A stretch of 64,000 nt of DNA from Rhizobium sp. R635 (GTDB lineage: Bacteria > Pseudomonadota > Alphaproteobacteria > Rhizobiales > Rhizobiaceae), in contig NZ_LOKX01000032.1 of the NCBI RefSeq assembly GCF_002211285.1, positions 186,001 through 250,000 on the forward strand, in the 5' to 3' direction. This document shows, piece after piece, positions 32,360-40,802 of this stretch (within the stretch, counting starts at the first letter, position 1; the number at the start of each line of letters is the position of its first letter). The notes under the pieces were generated by a model that saw only the letters and a list, made by a program, of their open reading frames with translations, was not told the DNA's origin and did not search any database. Both the position numbers and the translations under genes were made by a program.

Positions 32360-33749
32360 CGTCGTGACCAAGGCTGGGGGAACGATCGCGCGGCTCAGCC
32401 AGAGCCTGAGAGTACAATTGCTCTGCTGGGTGCTGCTGACGCTCTTCGGCGCGATCGCCTTCAATCTTTACGACAGTTTCTGGTCGGCCGACGCGACGGC
32501 AAAGCTGGTGACGGATCGAACGCTCCTCGCCTCCGCCCGCGTCATCGCCGAGGCGGTGCGTGTCGATGAAGGCGGCAATGTTCAGGTGGATGTGCCGCCG
32601 GCTGCGCTCGAGATGTTCGATACCGGCTTCGGCGACCGGGTCTTTTACAAGGTCATCACCGTCTGGGGCAATCTGGTGAGCGGCTTTCCCGATCTGCCGC
32701 TGCCGGCCGTCCAGCGCGTCGGTGAGGATCGCGCTTTCCACGGCGCCGATGTGCGCGTCCTGATGCTCGATCATCCGGTCGTCGGTCTTCCCAATGACGG
32801 CACGATCTCCGTGACCGTCGCCGTGACGCATAACAGCCAATATGCGATGCGAAGGCAGTTGTGGCTTTCGGATTTTTCGAAGCAGTTCGTGCTCGTCTTC
32901 CTTGCAAGCCTGGTGACCATCCTCGGGCTCCAGCGCGGCCTCGCGCCTGCTCTTAGGCTGCGGGACGCCGTGCGCCGGCGCGGGCGCAACCGTCTCGATC
33001 CGCTGCCGCCGAAGATGGTCCAGAGTGAGCTGCGTCCGCTCGTTCATGCGCTGAACGATTACATGGAGCGCGTCCAGAACCAGATGGCCGCGCAGCGGCG
33101 GTTCGTATCGAACGCGGCGCATCAGTTGAGGACGCCGCTCGCGCTGATTTCGACGCAGGCGAGCGTGGCGTCCCGCGAAGACGATGCCGCCCGCCGCGAC
33201 GAGGCGCTTGCCGCGCTGCGCACCAGCACCCGGCAGATTTCGCGCCTCGCCAGCCAGCTTCTCACCTTGTCACGGGCCGAACCCGGCAGCCGCCGCCCGC
33301 GTAGCGATGCGACGGACCTCAGCAAGGCGGCCCGTGAGATCCTGGAAGCGCATGCAGAAGAGGCGCTTAGGCGCAACATCGATCTCGGTCTGGAGGCGGA
33401 TGGCTCCGTCATCGTCGAAGGCGACGGGACGATGCTGCGCGAAATGCTGGTCAACCTCATCGACAATGCGATCCGCTACAGCAAAGCCGATGGGCGCGTG
33501 ACCGTCGCCGTCGGCCAGGCGGACGGTCACGCCGTCGTCACCGTCGAAGACAATGGGCCGGGCATTCCAGAAGGCGAGCGCGAGCAGGTTTTCGAACGGT
33601 TCTACCGGATCATGGGGACGGAAAGCGAAGGGAGCGGCCTCGGGCTTGCGATCGTGCGCGAGGTCGTCGAAGGGGCCGGAGGTTCGGTTTCGCTTGGTGA
33701 TGCGGAGGAGGGCGGTCTTATCGTGACGGTGAGACTTCCGCTTGCTTGA
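32349..33749 (+). CDS. sensor histidine kinase (TctE-like)
   Basis: A 466-residue membrane kinase. TM1 at about 22-44 (LLCWVLLTLFGAIAFNLY), a periplasmic two-component sensor N domain, TM2 at about 180-200 (QFVLVFLASLVTILGL), HisKA with His258 (NAAHQLRTPLALI) and an ATPase domain (NLIDNAIRYS, DNGPGIPEG, GSGLGLAIV). The ATG at 32349 lies within the regulator gene; a further upstream frame is out of family. The periplasmic domain resembles the 2CSK_N type of TctE kinases, so an organic acid is a plausible signal. Confidence 0.94.
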   Translation: MSNSVVTKAGGTIARLSQSLRVQLLCWVLLTLFGAIAFNLYDSFWSADATAKLVTDRTLLASARVIAEAVRVDEGGNVQVDVPPAALEMFDTGFGDRVFYKVITVWGNLVSGFPDLPLPAVQRVGEDRAFHGADVRVLMLDHPVVGLPNDGTISVTVAVTHNSQYAMRRQLWLSDFSKQFVLVFLASLVTILGLQRGLAPALRLRDAVRRRGRNRLDPLPPKMVQSELRPLVHALNDYMERVQNQMAAQRRFVSNAAHQLRTPLALISTQASVASREDDAARRDEALAALRTSTRQISRLASQLLTLSRAEPGSRRPRSDATDLSKAAREILEAHAEEALRRNIDLGLEADGSVIVEGDGTMLREMLVNLIDNAIRYSKADGRVTVAVGQADGHAVVTVEDNGPGIPEGEREQVFERFYRIMGTESEGSGLGLAIVREVVEGAGGSVSLGDAEEGGLIVTVRLPLA

Positions 33750-33774
33750 ACCGGCGACGCATCAAATGAACAAA

Positions 33775-33803
33775 GGCCGGGGTATGGTGCCCGGCCGGAG
33801 TTT
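33775..33803 (+). terminator. rho-independent-like terminator after the sensor kinase
   Basis: GGCCGGG (33775-33781) pairs with CCCGGCC (33790-33796), followed by GGAGTTT. It lies 26 bases after the kinase stop. Confidence 0.6.
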
Positions 33804-33829
33804 AATGACACTCCTCGCTCTCTACCCGG

Positions 33830-33908
33830 CGTCATCCTCGGCCTTGTGCCGAGGATCTGCTGCCCTATCAACCGGAGGCAGATGCTCGGCACAAGGCCGA
33901 GCATGACG
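33830..33908. repeat. RIME-like double-palindrome intergenic element, copy 2 (inverted relative to copy 1)
   Basis: A 79-base element matching the reverse complement of 4863-4941 at 76 positions. Two of the three differences are a paired change in one stem (GGG-CCC in copy 1, GGC-GCC here), so base pairing is kept. It sits between two converging transcription units, flanked by the terminators at 33775 and 33941; the 33750-33995 gap holds nothing else. Confidence 0.88.
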
Positions 33909-33940
33909 AAAGAGAAGTTGGCCGACTTGCTTAACAAACA

Positions 33941-33967
33941 GAAGGCTGGGCATCGCGCCCAGCCTTC
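33941..33967 (-). terminator. terminator of the NitT/TauT-type ABC operon
   Basis: GAAGGCTGGGC (33941-33951) pairs over 11 bp with GCCCAGCCTTC (33957-33967). On the minus strand the stem is followed by TGTTTGTTAAG. It lies about 30 bases after the permease stop. Confidence 0.7.
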
Positions 33968-33995
33968 GCTTCGATCTGCCTTGGGAGGAGGCGGA

Positions 33996-34877
33996 TTATT
34001 GCGTATCGAGGTGCTGCTGCGGGCGCCATTTCGCCAGGCGGTTCTCGATCAGCGTCATGATGTATTCGGCAAAAAGCGTGACCACCATGACGAGGAGGAT
34101 GGCCGCGAACATGCCGGCGGCGTCGAAGGTGCCCTTCGCAATCGAGATCAACTGGCCGATGCCGAAGCGGGCGCCGACGAATTCGCCGACGATGGCGCCG
34201 ATGATCGCAAAGCCGAAGGAGACGTGCAGGCTGGCGAATATCCAGCTCATCGCCGAGGGAATGACCACCGTGCGCGTTACCTGCCAGTCGGAAGCGCCGA
34301 GGATACGGGCGTTGGCGATCATGTTGCGGTCGGCTTCGCGCACGCCCTGGAAGGCGTTGGCGAAGACGACGAAGAACACCATGATGAAGGCGAGTGCGAC
34401 CTTGGACGGCAGGCCGAGACCCATGATCATGATGAAGATCGGGGCCAGGACGACGCGGGGGATGGAGTTGATCGCCTTGATGTAGACGGAGAAGATGTCG
34501 GAGAGGAAGCGGTTGCGGCCGAGGCCGATGCCGACGAAGACGCCGGTGATCGAGCCGGCGAAGAAGCCGATCAGCGCCTCTTCCATCGTCACCCAGAGAT
34601 TATACCAGAGCGACCCTTCGGTGGTGCCCTCGGTCGCCCATTCGTAGAGCCGCTCGATGACGCCGCTCGGGCTCGAATAGAAGAACGGGTCGATCCATTG
34701 CATGTTGGAGGAGAGCTCCCACATGCCGATCACGAAGACCAGGATGGCGATCTGCCAGAAGCGCACCAGCGTGTTGCGCCGGCGTATCGCCTTCATTGCG
34801 GAGGCTTCGATCTCGGCATCCGACGTGCCCGGACGAAACAGGGTGGCCGAACCGGCCTCGAAAGTCGTGTTTGCCAT
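33996..34877 (-). CDS. NitT/TauT-family ABC transporter permease
   Basis: A 293-residue SsuC/TauC-like permease with six helices. The first reads IAILVFVIGMWELSS and the last VVTLFAEYIMTLI. The EAA-type loop is FQGVREADRNMIANARILGA. It is the last gene of a binding-protein / ATPase / permease set. Substrates of this family include nitrate, sulfonates, pyrimidine precursors and aromatic acids; none can be chosen here. Ribosome-binding site GGGAGGA. Confidence 0.92.
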   Translation of the reverse strand: MANTTFEAGSATLFRPGTSDAEIEASAMKAIRRRNTLVRFWQIAILVFVIGMWELSSNMQWIDPFFYSSPSGVIERLYEWATEGTTEGSLWYNLWVTMEEALIGFFAGSITGVFVGIGLGRNRFLSDIFSVYIKAINSIPRVVLAPIFIMIMGLGLPSKVALAFIMVFFVVFANAFQGVREADRNMIANARILGASDWQVTRTVVIPSAMSWIFASLHVSFGFAIIGAIVGEFVGARFGIGQLISIAKGTFDAAGMFAAILLVMVVTLFAEYIMTLIENRLAKWRPQQHLDTQ

Positions 34878-34889
34878 GATATCCTCCCG

Positions 34890-35708
34890 TCAGGCCGCTT
34901 CGCTTGCGCGGCGGTAGCTGGTTTCGACCTCTTCGCGCAGGTCCTCCCAGATGGTCTTGCAATAGTCGATGAAGCTCTGTTCGTAGCGGATCTCCGACAC
35001 GACGCGCGGGCGCGGAAGATCGATCGGATAGACCGACTTGACCGTGGCTGGGCCGGCGGTGAGCACATAGACCTTGTCGGCAAGCGCCACGGCCTCTTCG
35101 AGATCGTGGGTGACGAACACCACGGACGCCTTGCGTTCTGCCCAGAGCTTCAGCAGCTCTTCGTGCATGACCGTGCGGGTCTGCACGTCGAGCGCCGAAA
35201 AGGGCTCGTCCATCAGCAGGATTTCCGGTTCGTTGATGAAGGTCTGCGCCAGGGAGACACGCTTGCGCATGCCGCCGGAAAGCTGATGGGGATAGTGATG
35301 GAGAAACTTCGACAGGCCGACACGGGCCAGCCAGTCGCGGGCGCTCTGTTCCGCCTCGGCGCGGGACTTGCCGCGGAACAGCGGACCGGCCATGACGTTG
35401 TCGATCACGTTCTTCCAGGGAAAGAGCGCATCGGTCTGAAACGCGAAGCCGACACGCGGGTCGATGCCGGTGATCGGCCCGCCCATCAGGCGGACTTCGC
35501 CGGCACTCGGGCGGGCAAGCCCCGTCACGAGGTTGAGCGTCGTCGACTTGCCGCAGCCGGTGGGGCCGACGACGGCGACGAACTCGCCTCGGGCGACCGT
35601 CATGTTGAAATCGCGCAGCGCCGTCAGCGACTTTCCGGTCGGCGAGACGAAGCGCCGGCTGACATTGATCAGCTCGATCGCCGGGGTCTGTTTGTTGTCC
35701 TGTTGCAT
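34890..35708 (-). CDS. NitT/TauT-family ABC transporter ATP-binding protein
   Basis: A 272-residue ATPase with Walker A GPTGCGKS at 48-55, signature LSGGM in HQLSGGMRKRVSLAQ, Walker B ILLMDEPFSALD and switch His in VFVTHDLEEAVALAD. The LSGGM(R/Q) form and short C-terminus are typical of SsuB/TauB/NrtD proteins. The start at 35708 avoids 63 upstream residues of unrelated arginine- and serine-rich sequence. It is separated from the binding-protein gene by 94 bases containing a long hairpin. Confidence 0.94.
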   Translation of the reverse strand: MQQDNKQTPAIELINVSRRFVSPTGKSLTALRDFNMTVARGEFVAVVGPTGCGKSTTLNLVTGLARPSAGEVRLMGGPITGIDPRVGFAFQTDALFPWKNVIDNVMAGPLFRGKSRAEAEQSARDWLARVGLSKFLHHYPHQLSGGMRKRVSLAQTFINEPEILLMDEPFSALDVQTRTVMHEELLKLWAERKASVVFVTHDLEEAVALADKVYVLTAGPATVKSVYPIDLPRPRVVSEIRYEQSFIDYCKTIWEDLREEVETSYRRASEAA

Positions 35709-35762
35709 GGTGATACCTGAGGCGTGCTTAAGGGCGCGCACGCAATGCCCGTGATCGAACGG

Positions 35763-35795
35763 ACGCCGCTTCCGCTCGGGAGCCGGAAGCGGCGT
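35763..35795 (-). terminator. intercistronic hairpin after the NitT-type binding-protein gene
   Basis: ACGCCGCTTCCG (35763-35774) pairs over 12 bp with CGGAAGCGGCGT (35784-35795). It lies 7 bases after the binding-protein stop on the minus strand. No T-run follows, so it is more likely an mRNA stabiliser or attenuator favouring the binding protein. Confidence 0.55.
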
Positions 35796-35802
35796 GGCGG
35801 CC

Positions 35803-36816
35803 TCACTTGACGTTCTTGACGAACTCGGTCGTGTAGGTCTTGGAAAGGTCGATCTGCTTGCCCTTGACGTTCTTGGAGAACTCCGAGAGCACGGCAAGCA
35901 CGGTCTGCGGACCGTCTTCCGGCATCACGCCGTCAGGCGTGAACATGCCCTTGCCCTCGTCGAGCGCCTTGACGTAGCCGTCCTTGTCGCCGACGTAGAA
36001 ATCCTTCGGCATCTTGTCGGCAATCTCGGCGGCGGAATGCGTATTGATGTACTTCAGCGTCTTGACGAAGGCGTTGGCGAGTTTCTGTGCCTCGTCCTTA
36101 TGTTCCTCCACCCAGGACGTTTCCATATAGAGCGAGGCCGCCGGATAGGTGCCGCCGAGCGCCTTGCGGGTCGCTTCGACGGTGCGCATGTCGACGAGAA
36201 CGCTCGCTTCACCCGTCTTGATCATCCGCGAGATCGTCGGCTCCGTCGTCATGCCGGCCTGAATCTGATCCTGCTGCATGGCGGCGATGAAGGTGCCGCC
36301 GGCGCCGACTGGAATGGTGACGACGTCGCCGGGCTTGAGGCCGGCCTTTGAGGCCATGAAGAGGGTGAGGAAGTTGGTGGAGGAGCCGAGACCGGTGACG
36401 CCGAGGCTCTTGCCCTTGAAGTCGGCGGGCGACTTGATCTCGGGATGCTTGCTCGAAACCATCTCGACCTCGCCCGGCGCCTGGCTGAACTGGACGATGG
36501 ATTCGACGAACTTGCCCTTGGCCTGCAGGTCTACACAGTGGTCATAGAAGCCGACGACACCCTGCACGGCGCCTGCAAGGAGCTGGTTTTCGGCGTCGAC
36601 GCCAGCCGCTTCGTTCAGCAGCTCGACATCGAGACCTTCCTCTTTGAAGTAGCCCAGGGATTCGGCGAGCTTGGCCGGCAGATAGATCTGCTTCTCATAG
36701 CCGCCGACCATGATGGTGATCTTGTCGGCCGCGCTGGCGGCGCTCGCCGTGAATGATGCTGCAGCGAAAAGCGCGGAAAGAGCGACGGTGTGAAAAAGGC
36801 TGCGTGAAGAACGCAT
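35803..36816 (-). CDS. NitT/TauT-family ABC transporter substrate-binding protein
   Basis: A 337-residue periplasmic protein: signal peptide about 1-30 (TVALSALFAAASFTASAASA), then ITIMVGGYEKQIYLPAKLAE and LGYFKEEGLDVELLNEAAG, the NMT1/SsuA-type fold for small organic ligands. AGVDAENQLLAGAVQGVVGF is the canonical loop. The ATG at 36816 is preceded by GGAGGAG; an ATG at 36846 is not. The upstream gap (36817-37089) shows no gene. Confidence 0.93.
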   Translation of the reverse strand: MRSSRSLFHTVALSALFAAASFTASAASAADKITIMVGGYEKQIYLPAKLAESLGYFKEEGLDVELLNEAAGVDAENQLLAGAVQGVVGFYDHCVDLQAKGKFVESIVQFSQAPGEVEMVSSKHPEIKSPADFKGKSLGVTGLGSSTNFLTLFMASKAGLKPGDVVTIPVGAGGTFIAAMQQDQIQAGMTTEPTISRMIKTGEASVLVDMRTVEATRKALGGTYPAASLYMETSWVEEHKDEAQKLANAFVKTLKYINTHSAAEIADKMPKDFYVGDKDGYVKALDEGKGMFTPDGVMPEDGPQTVLAVLSEFSKNVKGKQIDLSKTYTTEFVKNVK

Positions 36817-37089
36817 TGATATCTCCTCCTGATGGTTTACCCGCATCGTCGTCTCGTCACCTTGACCCGTGTCTCCTCCACGATGCTGCCCTTTCCTAAG
36901 ACGTCGAAGCTTTCAACTAGCTTTCAGCCGCAGACAGGTTAACAGCCCGTCCATGCATCACGCCGATATGGCTGCGGACGTCCCTTACAATAGACGGGGC
37001 TGGGCAATCGGCCAGCAGATTTGCTCGCGGCGGCCGGGATAGCGGTTCGTCTGGTGATGTCTGCAAAGCTGCAGCGCTTTGCGCCAGCC

Positions 37090-37872
37090 TCAGCTCGTAA
37101 AGCTTCGCAGATCCTTCAGCAGGTTGCGATACCGAGCCTGGCTGCCCACCAAATGCTCACGCATGGCGTTGCGGGCCGCCTGATCGTCCCTGTCGGAGAT
37201 CGCTACGATGATCGCTTCATGTTCCCGGTGTATGAGCTTGCGGTAGGCGGTCTGTTCGGCCGTCCTCGTTTCCGGGACGACCCGCGATTGCGGGATGATC
37301 GCCGAGCCCTGGGCCTCGAGGAAGTGCTTGAACAGCGGATTGTTCGTCGCCTCGGCGATGGCGACATGGAGTTCGAGATCCGCCTCGCGGATAGACTGGT
37401 CGGTCTCGATGCAACGGAGGATTTTCCGGTGGCATTCGAAGATCGCTTCCTCCTGCGCCGGCGAGCGGCGCAGCGCGGCGAGCCCCGCCGCCTCGATTTC
37501 GACAGGGGTGCGGATCTCCAGCACTTCCAGATCGGAGGCGACGCGGGCCTTGTCGACTTTCCGGCCCGACAGCGCCGGGTCGGGGCTGATCACGAAAATG
37601 CCCGCGCCCTGGCGCACCTCGACCAGCCCGTCGGAGCGAAGGGCTGCCACCGCTTCGCGCACCACGGTCCGGCTGACGCTGTGCGTCTCGGTCAGTTCAT
37701 GCTCGCTCGGAAGCTTGTCGCCGGCGGCGTACTGGCCGCTGAGGATCGCTTGGCGAAGGCTTTCGCCGACCTGTGAAACCAGCGACCCCGAACCCCTGCT
37801 GCGATCCTTCCCCTGAATAGCCACGCCTCGACCCCCGCATCGGCTTCGATCCGGACGCCGAACCTGCGACAT
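37090..37872 (-). CDS. FadR-subfamily GntR transcriptional regulator
   Basis: About 260 residues. The N-terminal winged helix (GESLRQAILSGQYAAGDKLP, then SRTVVREAVAALRSDGLVEV) and the C-terminal all-helical FCD domain (DLELHVAIAEATNNPLFKHF; EHEAIIVAISDRD with metal-binding His/Asp) are complete. The start is uncertain: ATGs at 37890 and 37872 and a GTG at 37824 are all in frame with weak ribosome-binding sites. It lies 273 bases upstream of the NitT-type operon on the same strand and may control it; FCD proteins usually sense organic acids. Confidence 0.9.
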   Translation of the reverse strand: MSQVRRPDRSRCGGRGVAIQGKDRSRGSGSLVSQVGESLRQAILSGQYAAGDKLPSEHELTETHSVSRTVVREAVAALRSDGLVEVRQGAGIFVISPDPALSGRKVDKARVASDLEVLEIRTPVEIEAAGLAALRRSPAQEEAIFECHRKILRCIETDQSIREADLELHVAIAEATNNPLFKHFLEAQGSAIIPQSRVVPETRTAEQTAYRKLIHREHEAIIVAISDRDDQAARNAMREHLVGSQARYRNLLKDLRSFTS

Positions 37873-37896
37873 TCCGAAATTACGATTCATCACACA

Positions 37897-37906
37897 TGTA
37901 TGACAA
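37897..37906. promoter_or_regulatory. candidate FadR-type operator upstream of the GntR gene
   Basis: TGTATGACAA, in the context ACATGTATGACAAAT, differs by one base from the TTGTATGACAA pattern often bound by FadR-subfamily regulators. It lies just upstream of the regulator gene, suggesting autoregulation. Confidence 0.35.
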
Positions 37907-38024
37907 ATCTTGCGCGCTTTCAATGGATGCGCGGTTGCGGCGCTTGCCGATTTTGGCGGTAGGGCGGCGCCGTCATGAATATAAGTTATTCGCTATGATT
38001 GCGATGGTCGATAAGGGAGCTTCG

Positions 38025-38210
38025 ATGGAAACCACAATCCCGACTGAACATGTTCCGCTGCCGCTTGCTCAGGAGAAGCGTCGGAGTTTGACCCTTGAGG
38101 CACTGGTTGATGTGGACGAGGGCAGGACTGTCGATCACGGGTTGATGCGAGCATGGGCTGATAGCCTCGATGATGATCGGCCTCTTCCCTTGCCTCGTGA
38201 GGAAGTTTAG
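38025..38210 (+). CDS. small antitoxin-like protein without an adjacent toxin
   Basis: A 61-residue frame (METTIPTEHVPLPLAQEKRR, then LTLEALVDVDEGRTVDHGLM and RAWADSLDDDRPLPLP). The pattern A-L-x-D-V-D-x-G-R-x-V-x-H-x-x-x-x-x-W-x-x-S-L with a proline-rich end resembles short type II antitoxins of rhizobia (recalled). AAGGGAG lies 5 bases before the ATG. The next gene converges 10 bases away and the upstream DNA shows no toxin frame, so it is solitary. Function is tentative. Confidence 0.55.
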   Translation: METTIPTEHVPLPLAQEKRRSLTLEALVDVDEGRTVDHGLMRAWADSLDDDRPLPLPREEV

Positions 38211-38220
38211 GCAAGCGCCT

Positions 38221-39228
38221 TTACAGCCGCCTTGTCGACTCTCCACGCACGAATCTCGGCGTCAGGATGAAATCCTGCGGCGGCTCGGCGGCGGCCTCGG
38301 GGGTTGCGATCCTGGCAAGCAGGCGCTGTGCGGCCAGTTCGCCGAGTTTCTGCGCATCCTGCACGACCATGGTGATGCGCGGCGTGATGACGTTGCTCCA
38401 GGGCACGTCGTCGACCATTGCCAGCGAGACGTCGTCGGGACAGCGGAAGCCCATCTCCTGCATCACCTGCAGGGTTGCCAGTCCCGTCATATTGTTGGCG
38501 CCGATGATGGCGGTCGGCCGGTCGCGGCGGGTGAGCAGGCGCATCGCCTGCGTATGGCCGCCGCTCCTGGTGTAGCCGCCCTCGACCACCAGCGAAGGAT
38601 CGACGTCGACGCCGGCGCCGGCCATCGTGTCCATGAAACCTTTCAGGCGCTCGTCGGCGGTGTGCAGGCCGCTCGGACCTGATATGAAGGCGATACGCCG
38701 GTGGCCGAGCTGCAGCAGGTGCTCGGTCAGGATCGTCGTCGTCAAAGGATTGTCGGAGCCGACGAAATCGCGCTCGGCGCCCTCTACCTTCTGGTCGAAC
38801 ATGACGATCGGCGTCTTGAACTCGCGCAGGAAGGTTGCGTATTCCGCGCCGCGCCCGTTTGCCGCCAAGGCGATGCCGGCGATCTTCTGCGCCTGCAGCC
38901 GCTCCAGGAGCGCCCGTTCGAGATCGGCCCTGCCGGAGGAGTCGGCGATCAGCACGAAATAGCCGTGGTCGAGCGCCTGGTGCTCGATCTCGCGGCGGAT
39001 GTCGCCGAAGAACATGTTGCCGAGATTGGCCGAGACGAAGCCGATCAGCGAGCTGCGCCCGCGCGCCAGCGTCTGGGCTACCGGATCGATGCGGTAGCCG
39101 GTCGATTGTATCGCCTGCTGGATGCGGTCGAGCGTCTCGGCGCCGACCCGCTTCGGGCTGTTGAGCGCGAGCGAGACGGTCGAGATCGAAACCCCCGCCA
39201 GGCGCGCGACATCTCGTATGGTCGTCAT
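38221..39228 (-). CDS. LacI-family repressor of the fucosidase/ABC operon
   Basis: A 335-residue LacI protein: helix-turn-helix IRDVARLAGVSISTVSLALN at 4-23, hinge helix about 48-58, and a periplasmic-binding-protein-like ligand domain (GIALAANGRG; FDQKVEGAERDFVGSDNPL; RRIAFISGPSGLHTADER). It is divergent from the alpha-L-fucosidase gene. A GAACCGGTTC palindrome lies 8 bases before its start and a second one before the fucosidase, so it probably represses both directions until a fucose-containing sugar binds. Confidence 0.93.
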   Translation of the reverse strand: MTTIRDVARLAGVSISTVSLALNSPKRVGAETLDRIQQAIQSTGYRIDPVAQTLARGRSSLIGFVSANLGNMFFGDIRREIEHQALDHGYFVLIADSSGRADLERALLERLQAQKIAGIALAANGRGAEYATFLREFKTPIVMFDQKVEGAERDFVGSDNPLTTTILTEHLLQLGHRRIAFISGPSGLHTADERLKGFMDTMAGAGVDVDPSLVVEGGYTRSGGHTQAMRLLTRRDRPTAIIGANNMTGLATLQVMQEMGFRCPDDVSLAMVDDVPWSNVITPRITMVVQDAQKLGELAAQRLLARIATPEAAAEPPQDFILTPRFVRGESTRRL

Positions 39229-39235
39229 GTCTATC

Positions 39236-39245
39236 GAACCGGTTC
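39236..39245. promoter_or_regulatory. LacI operator, site 1
   Basis: GAACCGGTTC is a perfect 10-bp palindrome with the central CG typical of LacI-family operators. It lies 8 bases upstream of the lacI-type start, placed for autorepression. An identical core is found 151 bases away at site 2. Confidence 0.65.
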
Positions 39246-39385
39246 TAAAGCTTTCTTTTGTCAGATTTTATTCGCCGTTGCAACAGAACTTGGCTAAATG
39301 CCTACTTCTGAGCCGGCTATTTCGAAGTTTTCGAATTGCGAATTTCGGCTTGACAGGGGATGGATCAAGGAGGATGTTCGCTTAC

Positions 39386-39397
39386 CGAACCGGTTCG
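39386..39397. promoter_or_regulatory. LacI operator, site 2
   Basis: CGAACCGGTTCG is a perfect 12-bp palindrome sharing the GAACCGGTTC core with site 1. It lies 38 bases before the fucosidase GTG, suited to block transcription of that operon. The two sites could be bridged by a tetramer. Confidence 0.7.
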
Positions 39398-39434
39398 ACA
39401 TGACGTTAAACCGGAAAACAGGGAGGAGAAACCT

Positions 39435-40754
39435 GTGACGAGTTCGGAACGCCTGCCGGAAAATCCGGTATCGGGAGCGGGCAAACACGCCTGGTTCAGC
39501 CATGATCGCCTCGGCATGTTCATCCATTGGGGCCTTTATGCGCTTGGAGCCCGGCACGAGTGGTTGAAGAACCGCGAAGAGCTGACTGACGACCACTATC
39601 AGCGCTATTTCGAGAATTTTGATCCCGATCTCTACGATCCCAAGGAGTGGGCGCGCCGCGCACGTCTTGCCGGCATGAAATATGTCGTGGTGACGACCAA
39701 GCATCACGAGGGCTTCTGCCTCTGGGACAGCAAGGTCACCGATTACAAGGCGCCGAACACGCCCTGCGGCAAGGACCTGCTGACGCCGCTCGTCGAAGCC
39801 TTCCGCGCCGAGGGGCTGAAGATCGGCTTCTATTATTCGCTGCTCGACTGGCACCATCCCGATTTCCCGATCGACGTCCACCATCCCTTGCGCAACCATC
39901 TGCAAGCCGAGGCGCTGAACGCCGGCCGCAACATCGCCAATTACGCCGCCTATATGCGCGAACAGGTGCGCGAGCTCCTGACCGGCTTCGGCCGCATCGA
40001 CATCATCTGGTTCGATTTCAGTTATCCCCGCCGCGAATATCGCGGCCTGCCCGGCAAGGGGCGCGCCGATTGGGAAAGCGAACGACTGCTTGCGCTGGTG
40101 CGCGAGTTGCAGCCCGAAATCATCGTCAACAACCGCCTCGACCTGCCACCCGGCACACTGCCCGACGTGACGACGCCGGAGCAATATACGCCGCGCGTGG
40201 CGCCGGCTCTTGCGAGCCAGGGCGTGCTCTGGGAAGCCTGCCACACCTTCAGCGGCTCCTGGGGCTATCATCGCGACGAGGAGAGCTGGAAGAGCCCGGA
40301 ACAGATCATCCAGCTGCTCATCGATTCCGTCGCGCTCGGCGGCAACCTGCTGATGAATGTCGGCCCGACCGGCCGCGGCACCTTCGATAAACGCGCCATC
40401 GCCGCGCTCGAGGTCTACCAGAACTGGATGGAGGTCAATGCACGCTCCATCTACGGCGCCGGTCCGTCCCAACTTCCCGCGCCGGCCGGCTGCCGCTACA
40501 CCCAGCGCGGCAACCGCCTCTACCTGCATGTCTATAACTGGCCCTACCGCCACATCCATATCGAAGGACTCGCCGACAGGATCGCCTATGCGCAATTCCT
40601 GCATGACGCCAGCGAAGTTCGCTGGCTCGGCCATACCGGGGATGTGGATTCCAATATCGGCGTGATGGTGCCGGAAGGCATGATCACGCTCGAACTGCCG
40701 GTCCGGCGACCCGACGTTACCGTCCCGGTGATCGAGATCGTCCTCAAGGCGTAG
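39435..40754 (+). CDS. GH29 alpha-L-fucosidase, cytoplasmic
   Basis: A 439-residue enzyme: WFSHDRLGMFIHWGLYALGA, MKYVVVTTKHHEGFCLWDSK and the nucleophile segment IDIIWFDFSYP with Asp194 are GH29 hallmarks. It releases L-fucose from oligosaccharides with retention. There is no signal peptide, so it works after uptake. The GTG start at 39435 is backed by GGGAGGAG six bases upstream; an ATG at 39360 lies before operator 2 and is unlikely. It is followed after 48 bases by a CUT1 transporter, which probably imports the fucosylated substrate. Confidence 0.94.
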   Translation: MTSSERLPENPVSGAGKHAWFSHDRLGMFIHWGLYALGARHEWLKNREELTDDHYQRYFENFDPDLYDPKEWARRARLAGMKYVVVTTKHHEGFCLWDSKVTDYKAPNTPCGKDLLTPLVEAFRAEGLKIGFYYSLLDWHHPDFPIDVHHPLRNHLQAEALNAGRNIANYAAYMREQVRELLTGFGRIDIIWFDFSYPRREYRGLPGKGRADWESERLLALVRELQPEIIVNNRLDLPPGTLPDVTTPEQYTPRVAPALASQGVLWEACHTFSGSWGYHRDEESWKSPEQIIQLLIDSVALGGNLLMNVGPTGRGTFDKRAIAALEVYQNWMEVNARSIYGAGPSQLPAPAGCRYTQRGNRLYLHVYNWPYRHIHIEGLADRIAYAQFLHDASEVRWLGHTGDVDSNIGVMVPEGMITLELPVRRPDVTVPVIEIVLKA

Positions 40755-40802
40755 TCGATCGCACCTGCGTGTCCATTGCGTTCATGGAGGGAGGAGAAAC
40801 CC

